From Nocardia anocheti (lineage in GTDB: Bacteria; Actinomycetota; Actinomycetes; Mycobacteriales; Mycobacteriaceae), in the NCBI RefSeq assembly GCF_029675105.1, contig NZ_JAQQFV010000013.1:1-64000 (forward strand): DNA of 64,000 bases, read 5' to 3'. Under the pieces are notes generated by a model. It was not told where the DNA came from and searched no databases. It saw only the letters and a program-made list of their open reading frames with translations. Of the stretch, positions 40,740 to 48,655 are shown in pieces; position 1 is the first letter of the stretch, and each line of letters begins with the position of its first letter. A program made the translations under genes and the position numbers.

Positions 40740-41620
40740 GCGGTCACCATCGTTCCGATTCCCTCTCCGGTGAACAGTTCCAGCAGGACCGAGTGGGGCA
40801 CGCGCCCGTCGATCACGTGGGCACTGGGCACCCCACCCTGTACCGCCCGCAGGCAGGCTTCCATCTTGGGCACCATGCCCGCGTCCAGGCGTGGCAGCAA
40901 CTCCGCCAGGGCCGCCGCGTCGATCTCGCTGGTCAGCGAGGAGCGGTCGGGCCAGTCGGTGTAGAGACCCTCGACATCGGTGAGGACGACGAGTTTCTCG
41001 GCGCCGATGCCCTCGGCCAGGGCCGCCGCGGCGGTGTCGGCGTTGATGTTGTGCACCACGCCGTCGGCGTCGGGGGCGATGGTGGAGACCACCGGGATCC
41101 GCCCCGCGTCGATGAGGTCGAGCACCGCGCCGGGATTGACCTCGGTGACGTCGCCGACCAGGCCGATATCGGTGGCCGCGCCGTCCACGGTCACCGTGCG
41201 CCGGGTCGCGGTGAACAGGTGCGCGTCCTCACCGGAGATGCCGACCGCGTACGGGCCGTGCGCGTTGATCAGGCCGACGAGCTCGCGCCCGACCTGCCCG
41301 AACAGCACCATCCGCACCACGTCCATCACCTCGGGCGTGGTGACCCGGAAGCCGCCGCGGAACTCGCCTTCCATACCGAGGCGTTTCAGCATGGCGTTGA
41401 TCTGCGGGCCACCGCCGTGCACCACCACCGGGTGCACGCCGACGGTGCGCAGGAACGCCATGTCGGCGGCGAAGGCGGCCTTGAGCTCGGCGTCGATCAT
41501 GGCGTTGCCGCCGTACTTCACCACGACGATCTTGTCGCGGAACTTCTGCAGCCACGGCAGCGCGTCGGCGAGCACATGCGCCTTGTCCAGCGCCGAAAGG
41601 CTGTGCACCACACTGCTCAT
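40736..41620 (-). CDS. argB: Acetylglutamate kinase
   Basis: Phosphorylates N-acetylglutamate. It has 294 residues, with VVKYGGNAMID (about 33) and VVHGGGPQINAML (about 66) as nucleotide and substrate loops. The N-terminal extension before KYGGN (LSALDKAHVLADALPWLQKF) is of the arginine-feedback-sensitive hexameric type. Overlaps argJ by 4 bp. Confidence 0.97.
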   Translation of the reverse strand: MSSVVHSLSALDKAHVLADALPWLQKFRDKIVVVKYGGNAMIDAELKAAFAADMAFLRTVGVHPVVVHGGGPQINAMLKRLGMEGEFRGGFRVTTPEVMDVVRMVLFGQVGRELVGLINAHGPYAVGISGEDAHLFTATRRTVTVDGAATDIGLVGDVTEVNPGAVLDLIDAGRIPVVSTIAPDADGVVHNINADTAAAALAEGIGAEKLVVLTDVEGLYTDWPDRSSLTSEIDAAALAELLPRLDAGMVPKMEACLRAVQGGVPSAHVIDGRVPHSVLLELFTGEGIGTMVTA

Positions 41621-42816
41621 GAGCTGTACGCCGAGTTCTCTTCGACGTAGGCGTGCGACAGATCGGTGGTACGCACCATGGCCGTGCCCTCACCGACATG
41701 GAGCTCGATGAGCACGTCGATGTCCTCGCCGGACAGGTCGACCTCGCGCGCGCCCGGCGCGCCGACGCTGTCGACGCACACCGGATTGCCGTTGAACGAC
41801 ACCGCGATCCGGTTCGGGTCCAGGGTCACCGGGGCGATGCCGACCGCGGCCAGCACCCGGCCCCAGTTGGGGTCGGAGCCGAACAGCGCGGTCTTGACCA
41901 GGCTGTCGCGGGCCACCGCCCGGGCCACGGTGAGCGCCTCGTCCTCGCTGGCGGCACCGGTGACGGTGACGCGCACCCGCTTGGTGACGCCCTCGGCGTC
42001 GGCCATGAGCTGGGCGGCGAGGTCGTCGCAGACGGTGAACACCGCGGCGTCGAGGTCCTCCTGCGACGGGGTGACACCGCTCGCGCCGTTGGCCAGCAGC
42101 AGCACGGTGTCGTTGGTGGAGCAGGAGCCGTCGACGTCGAGCCGGTCGAAGGTGTACTTCGTGGCCTTGCGCAGCGCCTGGTCGAGCTGGTCGGGGGTGG
42201 CCACGGCGTCGGTGGTGAGCACCACGAGCATGGTGGCCAGTGACGGGGCGAGCATGCCCGCGCCCTTGGCCATGCCGCCGACGTTCCACTTGTCCTCGTG
42301 GTGGAAGGCCGATTCCTTGGGCACGGTGTCGGTGGTCATGATGGCCTGGGCGGCGTCGGAACCGCCCGACATGCCCCCGCCCATCTCGTGCACGATCTCG
42401 GTGATCGCCGGGACGAGCTTGTCCATGGGCAGCCGGTCACCGATGAGTCCGGTGGAGCAGACCGCGATCTCGCCCGCGCCGGTCTCGGTGCCCCAATTGC
42501 TCAGTGCCGCGGCCAGTTCCTCGGCCGTCGTGTGCGTGTCCTGGAAACCGCCGGGGCCGGTGCAGGCGTTGGCGCCGCCGGAGTTCAGGATGACCGCGCG
42601 CAGCCGTCCGGTCTCGAGCACCTGCTGCGACCACAGCACCGGCGCGGCCTTGACCTGGTTGCTGGTGAACACCCCGGCCGCCGCGTATTCGGGGCCCTCG
42701 TTGAGCACCAGCGCGAGGTCGGGTTTGCCGCTGGCCTTGATCCCGGCCGCGATCCCCGCCGCCCGGAACCCGAGCGGCGCGGTGACGCCCTGCGTGTGGA
42801 TCAGTTTGCTGGTCAC
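41617..42816 (-). CDS. argJ: Bifunctional ornithine acetyltransferase / N-acetylglutamate synthase
   Basis: Recycles the acetyl group from N-acetylornithine to glutamate. It has 399 residues. Self-cleavage is expected before the Thr in KGAGMLAPSLATMLV, giving alpha and beta chains. DGSCSTNDTVLLLANG and FGSDPNWGRVLAAVG are further family blocks. Overlaps argC by 4 bp. Confidence 0.96.
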   Translation of the reverse strand: MTSKLIHTQGVTAPLGFRAAGIAAGIKASGKPDLALVLNEGPEYAAAGVFTSNQVKAAPVLWSQQVLETGRLRAVILNSGGANACTGPGGFQDTHTTAEELAAALSNWGTETGAGEIAVCSTGLIGDRLPMDKLVPAITEIVHEMGGGMSGGSDAAQAIMTTDTVPKESAFHHEDKWNVGGMAKGAGMLAPSLATMLVVLTTDAVATPDQLDQALRKATKYTFDRLDVDGSCSTNDTVLLLANGASGVTPSQEDLDAAVFTVCDDLAAQLMADAEGVTKRVRVTVTGAASEDEALTVARAVARDSLVKTALFGSDPNWGRVLAAVGIAPVTLDPNRIAVSFNGNPVCVDSVGAPGAREVDLSGEDIDVLIELHVGEGTAMVRTTDLSHAYVEENSAYSS

Positions 42817-43847
42817 GGTGCCACTCCTACGGTGGAAAGTCCTGCGGTCTCGTCGAAGCCGACGGCCAGATTCATCGATTGCACGGCGGCGCCCGCGGTG
42901 CCCTTGGCCAGATTGTCGATCGCGCCGATCACCACGAGCAGGCCCGCGTCGGCGTCGACGGCGACCTGCAGGGTGATGGCGTTGGAGCCGAGCACCGAAC
43001 CGGTCTGCGGGAGCTGACCTTCGGGCAGCAGGTGCACGAACGGCTCGTCGGCGTAGGCCTTCTCGTAGACCGCGCGCGTCTGGGCCGCGTCGACCTTCAC
43101 CGGGGCGGTGCAGGTGGCCAGGATGCCGCGCGGCATGGGCGCGAGGATGGGGGTGAACGACACCGAGACGTCCACGCCGCCAGCGGCTTTGAGGTTCTGC
43201 GCGATCTCGGGGGTGTGCCGGTGCGCCCCGGCGATGTTGTAGGCGCGCACGCTGCCCATGACCTCGGAGCCGAGCAGCCCGACGTCGAGTTTGCGGCCCG
43301 CGCCCGAGGTGCCGGTCACCGCGACGACGTTCACGTTCGGCTCGATGATGCCCGCGGCGATCGCCGGGGCCAGCGCGACGCTGGCCACGGTCGGGTAGCA
43401 GCCGGGCACCGCGATCCGCCGCGCGCCGGTCAGCCGCTCGCGCCCGCCGGGCAGTTCGGGCAGGCCGTAGGGCCAGCTGCCCGCGTGGGGGCCGCCGTAG
43501 TACTTCTCCCAGGCGGCCGCGTCGGTGAGCCGGAAGTCGGCACCGCAGTCGATGACGACGGTGGACTCGGGCAGGGCCGCGGCGATGGCGGCGGACTGGC
43601 CGTGCGGCAGTCCGAGGAAGACCACGTCGTGGCCCGCCAGGGTCTCGGGGGTGGTCGCTTCCAGGGTCCGGCCCGCCAGCGGCAACAGGTGCGGCTGCAG
43701 CTCACCCAGCGGGGTGCCCGCGTTGGATCCGGCGGTCAGCGCCCCGATCTCGAGGCGCCCGGCTCGGTACTCCGGGTGGTTCAGCAGCAGACGCAACACT
43801 TCGCCACCGGCGTATCCACTCGCACCGGCAACCGCCACCCGCAACAC
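42813..43847 (-). CDS. argC: N-acetyl-gamma-glutamyl-phosphate reductase
   Basis: NADPH-dependent reductase that makes N-acetylglutamate semialdehyde. It has 344 residues from the GTG at 43847, with Rossmann VAVAGASGYAGGEVLRLLL at the start, catalytic Cys in AVPGCYPTVASVAL and SGAGRK afterwards. The GTG is preceded by GGGAGGA at normal spacing, which keeps the ArgR operator outside the gene. An upstream ATG at 43871 has no Shine-Dalgarno, and the next start (43886) would lie inside the operator. First gene of argCJBDFR. Confidence 0.94.
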   Translation of the reverse strand: MLRVAVAGASGYAGGEVLRLLLNHPEYRAGRLEIGALTAGSNAGTPLGELQPHLLPLAGRTLEATTPETLAGHDVVFLGLPHGQSAAIAAALPESTVVIDCGADFRLTDAAAWEKYYGGPHAGSWPYGLPELPGGRERLTGARRIAVPGCYPTVASVALAPAIAAGIIEPNVNVVAVTGTSGAGRKLDVGLLGSEVMGSVRAYNIAGAHRHTPEIAQNLKAAGGVDVSVSFTPILAPMPRGILATCTAPVKVDAAQTRAVYEKAYADEPFVHLLPEGQLPQTGSVLGSNAITLQVAVDADAGLLVVIGAIDNLAKGTAGAAVQSMNLAVGFDETAGLSTVGVAP

Positions 43848-43871
43848 GGGTCCTCCCGACGAATCAACCAT

Positions 43872-43905
43872 GTGATGATTATGCACGACTGTGCAAGCTC
43901 ATTCA
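43872..43905 (-). promoter_or_regulatory. ArgR operator (two ARG boxes) upstream of argC
   Basis: On the minus strand TGAATGAGCTTGCA (43905-43892), 6 bp, then TGCATAATCATCAC (43885-43872). It differs from the argG operator in one base of box 1 and only the last positions of box 2. It partly overlaps the stop codon of the upstream antiporter gene. Confidence 0.8.
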
Positions 43906-45125
43906 TGGGCAGGTGCGACCGAGACCGGTGCGCCACGGCCGATCAGGCGCGCCACCAGCGGAAACAACAATACCGTCGTCGCGCCCGCGGCGATCAGGAC
44001 GGAGGCGGTCTCGGCGGTCATCATGTCGGTCGAGACCGCCACCTGGGTGACGGCGACGATGATCGGCAGCCCGGTCGCGGCGAACAGCGCGAGTTGGACG
44101 CGTTCGCGCGGGGACTCGAGATTGCGGCCGTGGGGGACGAACCGCTCGCTCAGCCACACCGGCACCCCGCGCGCCACCGCGATCGCGGCCACGAATCCGG
44201 CCCACATCAGCGGTTCGTCGGCCACCGCGGCCAGATCGATGCCCATGCCCGAGACCACGAAGAACACCGGGATGAGCAGGCCGTAGCCGATGGTCTCGAG
44301 CTGTTCGTCGACCCGGGGGTGTCCGGCCGCGATGAGGCGACGCAGCACCATTCCGGCGGCGAAGGCACCGAGCACCACGTCCAGGTCGAAGCGCTCGGCC
44401 ACCACCATGAGCACGAGCAGCAGCAGGATCGCGCCGCGGACCGGGAGCTGGGAGGTGCCGCCGTCCATCCGGGCCAGGGCCGCGCCGAGATCGGGGACGC
44501 GGGCGAACAGGCGCAGCGGGATCACCCCCGCCAGCAGGGTGGCCACCACGAACAGGGCGAGCACCACCAGCGCCGCGCCCACGCTGTGGCTGCTCAGCAG
44601 CACCGACATGGCCACGATGGGGCCGAGTTCGCCCACCGCGCCGTGCGCGAGCACCGCCCGCCCGAGCGGGGTGTCGAGCAGACCGGCCTGCTTGACGATC
44701 GGTAGCAGCGTGCCCAACGCGGTGGAGGTCATGGCGATGGCCACGGCGATGTGGTTCGTCGTGGGTTCCCCGCTGGCCAGCACGGTGACCAGCCCGAACC
44801 CGAACACCAGCCCCGCCAGCCACACCAGCCAGGCCACCCGCCCCGAGTGCCCCCGCAGCAGCTTCGGATCCAGCTCGTACCCGGCCAGCAGGAACAGCAT
44901 CCCCAGGCCGAGTTCCTCGATCAGATCCACACCACCGTCCGCGGACGCCCACCCCAGCGCGAACGGCCCGAGCACCGTCCCCGCCACCAGCAGGATCACC
45001 ACATCCGGCACATACCCGCGCAGCGCCCGCGACAGCAACGGCGCCACCACCGCGACCAGCGCCACCCAGAACAGCGACCCGATCGGCGACGGACCGTCCA
45101 CACCCCCGGCAGCCAGCAGCTCCAT
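43899..45125 (-). CDS. Cation/proton antiporter (CPA2, KefB-like)
   Basis: 408 residues and about 12 transmembrane helices. The Na+/H+-exchanger domain is visible from LFWVALVAVVAPLLSRAL through DLIEELGLGMLFLLAGYELDPKLL, with VLGAFAAGMVLRRLI and IPVFFVVSGMGIDL typical of KefB/RosB-type CPA2 carriers. No TrkA-N domain is present, so it is not ligand-gated in the KefC manner. It exchanges K+ or Na+ for protons. It is upstream of argC in the same direction, and its 3' end contains part of the arg operator. Confidence 0.88.
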   Translation of the reverse strand: MELLAAGGVDGPSPIGSLFWVALVAVVAPLLSRALRGYVPDVVILLVAGTVLGPFALGWASADGGVDLIEELGLGMLFLLAGYELDPKLLRGHSGRVAWLVWLAGLVFGFGLVTVLASGEPTTNHIAVAIAMTSTALGTLLPIVKQAGLLDTPLGRAVLAHGAVGELGPIVAMSVLLSSHSVGAALVVLALFVVATLLAGVIPLRLFARVPDLGAALARMDGGTSQLPVRGAILLLLVLMVVAERFDLDVVLGAFAAGMVLRRLIAAGHPRVDEQLETIGYGLLIPVFFVVSGMGIDLAAVADEPLMWAGFVAAIAVARGVPVWLSERFVPHGRNLESPRERVQLALFAATGLPIIVAVTQVAVSTDMMTAETASVLIAAGATTVLLFPLVARLIGRGAPVSVAPAHE

Positions 45126-45191
45126 GCCGTCATCGTGGCACGGCCCGCGCGCTCGTCTCCGGTGCCGCGCGGCACCGGTGTCGGGGGCGAC

Positions 45192-45683
45192 TCAGTGCTT
45201 CTGGATCACGGTTTCGCCCTGGCCCGGTTTCCAGACGGTGATGTCGAGGTGGTCGTCGTCGACCTCGACGGTGGAGGCGCCGGTGAGGTCGGCGACGAAG
45301 AAGTGGTCGAAGGTCTCCTCGCGGATGTCGAAGCCGCTGTCGTCGAAGAGTTTCTGGGCGAAGCGCTGGTGGACGGTCACGTCGGTGATGTCGGTGACGC
45401 TGCCGAAGAGTTTGGCGTCGCCGTCGGTGACCTTGGTGTCGACGGTGGCGGTGTGCAGGCAGAAGCGGGGGTCGCGGGCGAGGTCGTCGAATTTGCGAGT
45501 GTTCGGCATGCCCGCCAGCACGAGCATGCCGTCGAAGATCATCGGTTCGATCGGGCTGATGCGCGGTGATCCGTCGGCGCGGACAGTGCCGAGCAGGCAC
45601 AGGTTGCCGGTGGCCTGATGCCTGCGCAGGAACAGCGCGGCGATGCTCGGTGCTTCCTGGGTGAACTGGCTCCACGTGGTCAT
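45192..45683 (-). CDS. PNPOx-like flavin-binding protein
   Basis: 163-residue split-barrel protein of the pyridoxamine 5'-phosphate oxidase-like superfamily (TGNLCLLGTVRADGSPRISPIEP, then LVLAGMPNTRKFDDLARDPRFCLHT). Such proteins bind FMN, F420 or heme, and in mycolata many are F420-dependent reductases. It lacks residues that would identify it as the true PdxH. Start chosen at 45683; the frame is open to 45713. It is divergent from a WYL regulator with an operator between them, so it is probably that regulator's target. Confidence 0.82.
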   Translation of the reverse strand: MTTWSQFTQEAPSIAALFLRRHQATGNLCLLGTVRADGSPRISPIEPMIFDGMLVLAGMPNTRKFDDLARDPRFCLHTATVDTKVTDGDAKLFGSVTDITDVTVHQRFAQKLFDDSGFDIREETFDHFFVADLTGASTVEVDDDHLDITVWKPGQGETVIQKH

Positions 45684-45702
45684 ATCTCGTACGGTACGAC
45701 GC

Positions 45703-45727
45703 AAACCGGACATCTCCTGTCAGGTTT
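45703..45727. promoter_or_regulatory. Operator between the PNPOx-like gene and the WYL regulator
   Basis: A 25-bp inverted repeat: AAACC-n-GACA, TCTCC, TGTC-n-GGTTT. Only the single unpaired position in each arm breaks the symmetry. It lies 19-20 bp from both start codons. Confidence 0.7.
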
Positions 45728-45746
45728 CCCGGCTAGTCTCGGCGGT

Positions 45747-46721
45747 ATGCGCGCGAGCAGATTGGTGCGGCTACTGCTGTCGCTCCAGGCGTCCGGCGGG
45801 TCGACGGCGGGCGAGTTGGCCCGCGAGTTGGAGGTCTCGACGCGCACGGTCTATCGCGATGTGGAGGCGCTGTCGGAGGCCGGGGTGCCGGTGTACTGCG
45901 AGCCGGGCCGTGGCGGCGGGGTGCGCCTGATCGACGGCTACCGCACCCGGCTGACCGGCCTCACCTCCGACGAGGCCGACGCCGTGCTGCTGGCCGGGCT
46001 CCCGGGCGCGGCCGCCGACCTCGGACTCGGCACGGTGCTGGCCACCGCCCAGTTGAAGATGCTCGCCGCGCTGCCCCCGGAACTACGTGGCCGGGCGACC
46101 CGCATCGCCGACCGCGTCCACATCGACATGCCCGGCTGGTTCCACCGCCCCGACGACACCCCCACCCTCGCCACGGTCGCCGACGCGCTGTGGCACGACC
46201 GCCGACTGGCCCTGGGTTACCGGCGTCCCGACCGCGTCGTGCACCGGATCGTCGACCCGCTCGGCCTGGTGATGAAGGCCGGGACCTGGTATCTGGTGGC
46301 GCGCGAGTCGACCGATATCCGGTCGTACCGGGCGAGCCGGATCGTCACCGCCGAGACCACCGGCGAAACCTTCACCCGCCCCGCCGATTTCGACCTGTCC
46401 GCGCACTGGCGCACGGCGGCCGACGAGTTCGCCCGCTCGATCCTGCGCGTCCGCGCGCACTGCCGCGTCGACACCGCCCACCTCGGCCTGCTGCGCCTGA
46501 TGAACGACCCGGCCGCCGTCACCGAGGCCCTCGCCTCGCTGGGTCCCCCGGATGCCGACGGGTGGGCCGAGATCACGATCCCCGGCGAGTCCGTCGAGGT
46601 CCTCACCCACGCCCTGCTCCCCCTCGGCCATCACCTCGAGGTCCTCGCCCCCGAAGAGCTGCGCACGCGCCTGGCCACGATCGCCACCGCCATGACCGCC
46701 CGGTACCACCCGCGCGGCTGA
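45747..46721 (+). CDS. WYL-domain transcriptional regulator (YafY-type)
   Basis: 324 residues. The N-terminal winged helix-turn-helix of the HTH_11 type (RLVRLLLSLQASGGSTAGELARELEVSTRTVYRDVEALSEAGVPVY, about 5-55) is followed by a WYL domain (about 135-220; LVMKAGTWYLVARESTDIRSYRASRI) and the WCX extension. Such proteins sense ligands, often nucleic acid or nucleotides, through the WYL domain. Here the Trp-Tyr-Leu signature is intact as WYL. Confidence 0.9.
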   Translation: MRASRLVRLLLSLQASGGSTAGELARELEVSTRTVYRDVEALSEAGVPVYCEPGRGGGVRLIDGYRTRLTGLTSDEADAVLLAGLPGAAADLGLGTVLATAQLKMLAALPPELRGRATRIADRVHIDMPGWFHRPDDTPTLATVADALWHDRRLALGYRRPDRVVHRIVDPLGLVMKAGTWYLVARESTDIRSYRASRIVTAETTGETFTRPADFDLSAHWRTAADEFARSILRVRAHCRVDTAHLGLLRLMNDPAAVTEALASLGPPDADGWAEITIPGESVEVLTHALLPLGHHLEVLAPEELRTRLATIATAMTARYHPRG

Positions 46722-46781
46722 CCAGCGACCGCCTCAGACTTGGCACGTCGCATCCGAGCCCGTCGCCCGGCAGACCGGCCA

Positions 46782-46851
46782 CCGACCACTGGTCGGCCCG
46801 CTCTTCCGGCGACTCGATTGCCGGGTGTCGCAGCGCGTTGGGCCCTGCGAC
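46782..46851. terminator. Hairpins between convergent genes
   Basis: Two stems lie in the 192-bp gap: CCGACCA/TGGTCGG (46782-46796) and GTCGCAG/CTGCGAC (46827-46833 and 46845-46851). They are likely terminators for the WYL regulator and the monooxygenase. No gene is seen in the gap. Confidence 0.5.
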
Positions 46852-46913
46852 CCACTGACGACCTCGGCACCCGGCCACCATGCGGGAACCCTCTGCACCC
46901 GCCCGGTGTCGGC

Positions 46914-48011
46914 TCAGCAGGTCCAGTCGAGGATCGGGGCCATCGAGCGCAGTTGGGCCGAGGCGGGGGTCAGGCGCAAGGCGGTGTCGCGCAAGGCGAC
47001 GAGGGGGGCAGCCGAGAGTTGGCCGAGGACGCCGAGTTGGGCCGAGCGGCGGGCGATCATCTGGGTGCGGGGGCGGCGTTCCTGATCGTAGCGGGTCAGG
47101 CCGTCGGGGGCCGCGGCGTGGCGGGCCAGGACGACGGCGTCCTCGAGGGCCTGGCAGCCGCCCTGGCCGAGGTTGGGGGTCATGGCGTGGGCGGCGTCGC
47201 CGAGCAGGGCGATGCGGCCCGCGACGAAGGTGGGCAGGGCGGGCAGGTCGTAGATGTCGTTGTGCAGCACCGTGTCCGGGTCAGCGGCGGCGAGCAGGGC
47301 CGGGATCGGGTCGAGCCAGTCGCCGAAGCGGGCGCGGACCCGGTCCAGACCGGCGGGCGTGTGTTCGGCGGCGTTGTCGACGGCGAACCAGTACAGACGC
47401 CCGTCCTTCAGCGGCGCGATACCGAAACGCGCGCCGCGGCCCCAGGTTTCGCCGAAATCGGTCGGCGGGTCGGCGAGGTCGACGACGGCGCGCCACGCGG
47501 TGTATCCGGCGTAGCGGGGTACGACCTCGCCGCAGACCGCGCGGCGTACGACACTGCGCAGTCCGTCCGCGCCGACGATCAGGTCGGCGGTCGAGGTGCC
47601 CGCCGAGTGCACGACGGTGCCGTCGGTGCGTGCCTCGCGCACCGAGATACCCGTGCGCAGGACACCCTCGGGCAGTGCGGTCCGCAGGATGTCCAGGAGG
47701 TCGGCGCGGTGCAGGATCACCGGCGTGCCGAAGCGGTCGCGCAGGGCCGCGATATCAGTGCGCGACAGCCACCGACCCCGGGCATCACGGATGCCCGCCG
47801 AGGTCCCGTCGATCGATTGCCCGCGCACCGCCGCCCCCACACCGAGGGCATCGAGAGCACGTAAGGCATTGCTCCACAGCGAGATTCCCGCACCCACCGC
47901 CGTGATCTCCCGCGCCTGTTCGAGCACCTCCACCGACCAGCCCCGGCCGTGCAGGGCCAGCGCCGCGGCCAGTCCCCCGATACCGCCACCGACCACGATC
48001 GCTGTAGCCAT
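46914..48011 (-). CDS. FAD-dependent aromatic monooxygenase
   Basis: 365-residue class A flavoprotein monooxygenase (UbiH/PhzS/salicylate hydroxylase-like). The GxGxxG motif is IVVGGGIGGLAAALALHGRG (5-24), the DG motif is IVGADGLRSVVRR (about 145), and the GD motif is RIALLGDAAHAMTPNLGQGGCQALED (about 265-290). These bind FAD and NAD(P)H and hydroxylate an aromatic or similar substrate. GAGGAGAG lies before the ATG. It faces a TetR gene across three operator copies, so it is probably induced by its substrate. Substrate unknown. Confidence 0.9.
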   Translation of the reverse strand: MATAIVVGGGIGGLAAALALHGRGWSVEVLEQAREITAVGAGISLWSNALRALDALGVGAAVRGQSIDGTSAGIRDARGRWLSRTDIAALRDRFGTPVILHRADLLDILRTALPEGVLRTGISVREARTDGTVVHSAGTSTADLIVGADGLRSVVRRAVCGEVVPRYAGYTAWRAVVDLADPPTDFGETWGRGARFGIAPLKDGRLYWFAVDNAAEHTPAGLDRVRARFGDWLDPIPALLAAADPDTVLHNDIYDLPALPTFVAGRIALLGDAAHAMTPNLGQGGCQALEDAVVLARHAAAPDGLTRYDQERRPRTQMIARRSAQLGVLGQLSAAPLVALRDTALRLTPASAQLRSMAPILDWTC

Positions 48012-48045
48012 CCGACTCTCCTCGCTTCCGGTCCTGCGGTCACGG

Positions 48046-48103
48046 TACTACTCCTGTAGTGCCAGACACTACGACTGTAGTGATCGTCACTACGGGCGTA
48101 GTA
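48046..48103. promoter_or_regulatory. Three operators in exact 21-bp register
   Basis: Sites at 48046-48061, 48067-48082 and 48088-48103 each have the form C/T-ACTAC, 4 bases, GTAGT-G/A. Starts are exactly 21 bp apart, two helical turns, so all face the same side of the DNA. They fill the gap between the monooxygenase and its divergent TetR regulator. Confidence 0.82.
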
Positions 48104-48104
48104 T
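48099..48104 (+). promoter_or_regulatory. -10 box of a probably leaderless tetR message
   Basis: TAGTAT ends 6 bp before the GTG start codon at 48111, so transcription would begin at or next to the start codon. It overlaps the third operator, predicting tight autorepression. No Shine-Dalgarno is present. Confidence 0.55.
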
Positions 48105-48110
48105 CGCGGC

Positions 48111-48653
48111 GTGGTGTCGAAACGGGAGCAGGTCCTCGACGCGGCCATCGAGGTGCTGGGCACCCGGGGTTCGCGCGGGCTGACCCATCGCGCGGTGGAC
48201 GAGGTGGCGGGATTGCCGACCGGCTCGGCGTCCAACTACTTCCGCACCAGGGCGGCGCTGCTGTCCGGGGTGGCCGAACGGCTCGAAGAGCGCGATCACG
48301 CCAACTGGGCGGCGCTGGATCAGGCGCTGGCCCTGTCCACCCTCGACGATCTCGTGGAGGGACTGGCCCGGTTCGCCGTGCACGCCACCACCGGGGGCCG
48401 GGTCCGCACCCAGGCGCGGCTGGCGCTGTTCGGCGAGGCACAGACGATGCCCGCGCTGCGCGAATCCGTGCAGCGCGGGCATCGGCGCCTGCGGGCCATG
48501 GCGGTCGAGCTGGCGGCCCTGGCCGGGGTGGGTGCCGCCGAGGCGGGCATTCTGGTCGACTATCTCGACGGGGTCATCGTGCACCGGCTCACCGGCGCCG
48601 ACACCGACCCGCGCCCGGCGCTGACCCGGCTGGTCCGCGCGCTCACCGCCTGA
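48111..48653 (+). CDS. TetR-family regulator of the divergent monooxygenase
   Basis: 180 residues. The helix-turn-helix region is about 5-50 (REQVLDAAIEVLGTRGSRGLTHRAVDEVAGLPTGSASNYFRTRAALL), and the TetR_C domain follows (RTQARLALFGEAQTMPALRESVQRGHRRLRA). GTG start; ends convergently 2 bp before the gntP stop codon. Confidence 0.9.
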   Translation: MVSKREQVLDAAIEVLGTRGSRGLTHRAVDEVAGLPTGSASNYFRTRAALLSGVAERLEERDHANWAALDQALALSTLDDLVEGLARFAVHATTGGRVRTQARLALFGEAQTMPALRESVQRGHRRLRAMAVELAALAGVGAAEAGILVDYLDGVIVHRLTGADTDPRPALTRLVRALTA

Positions 48654-48655
48654 GC

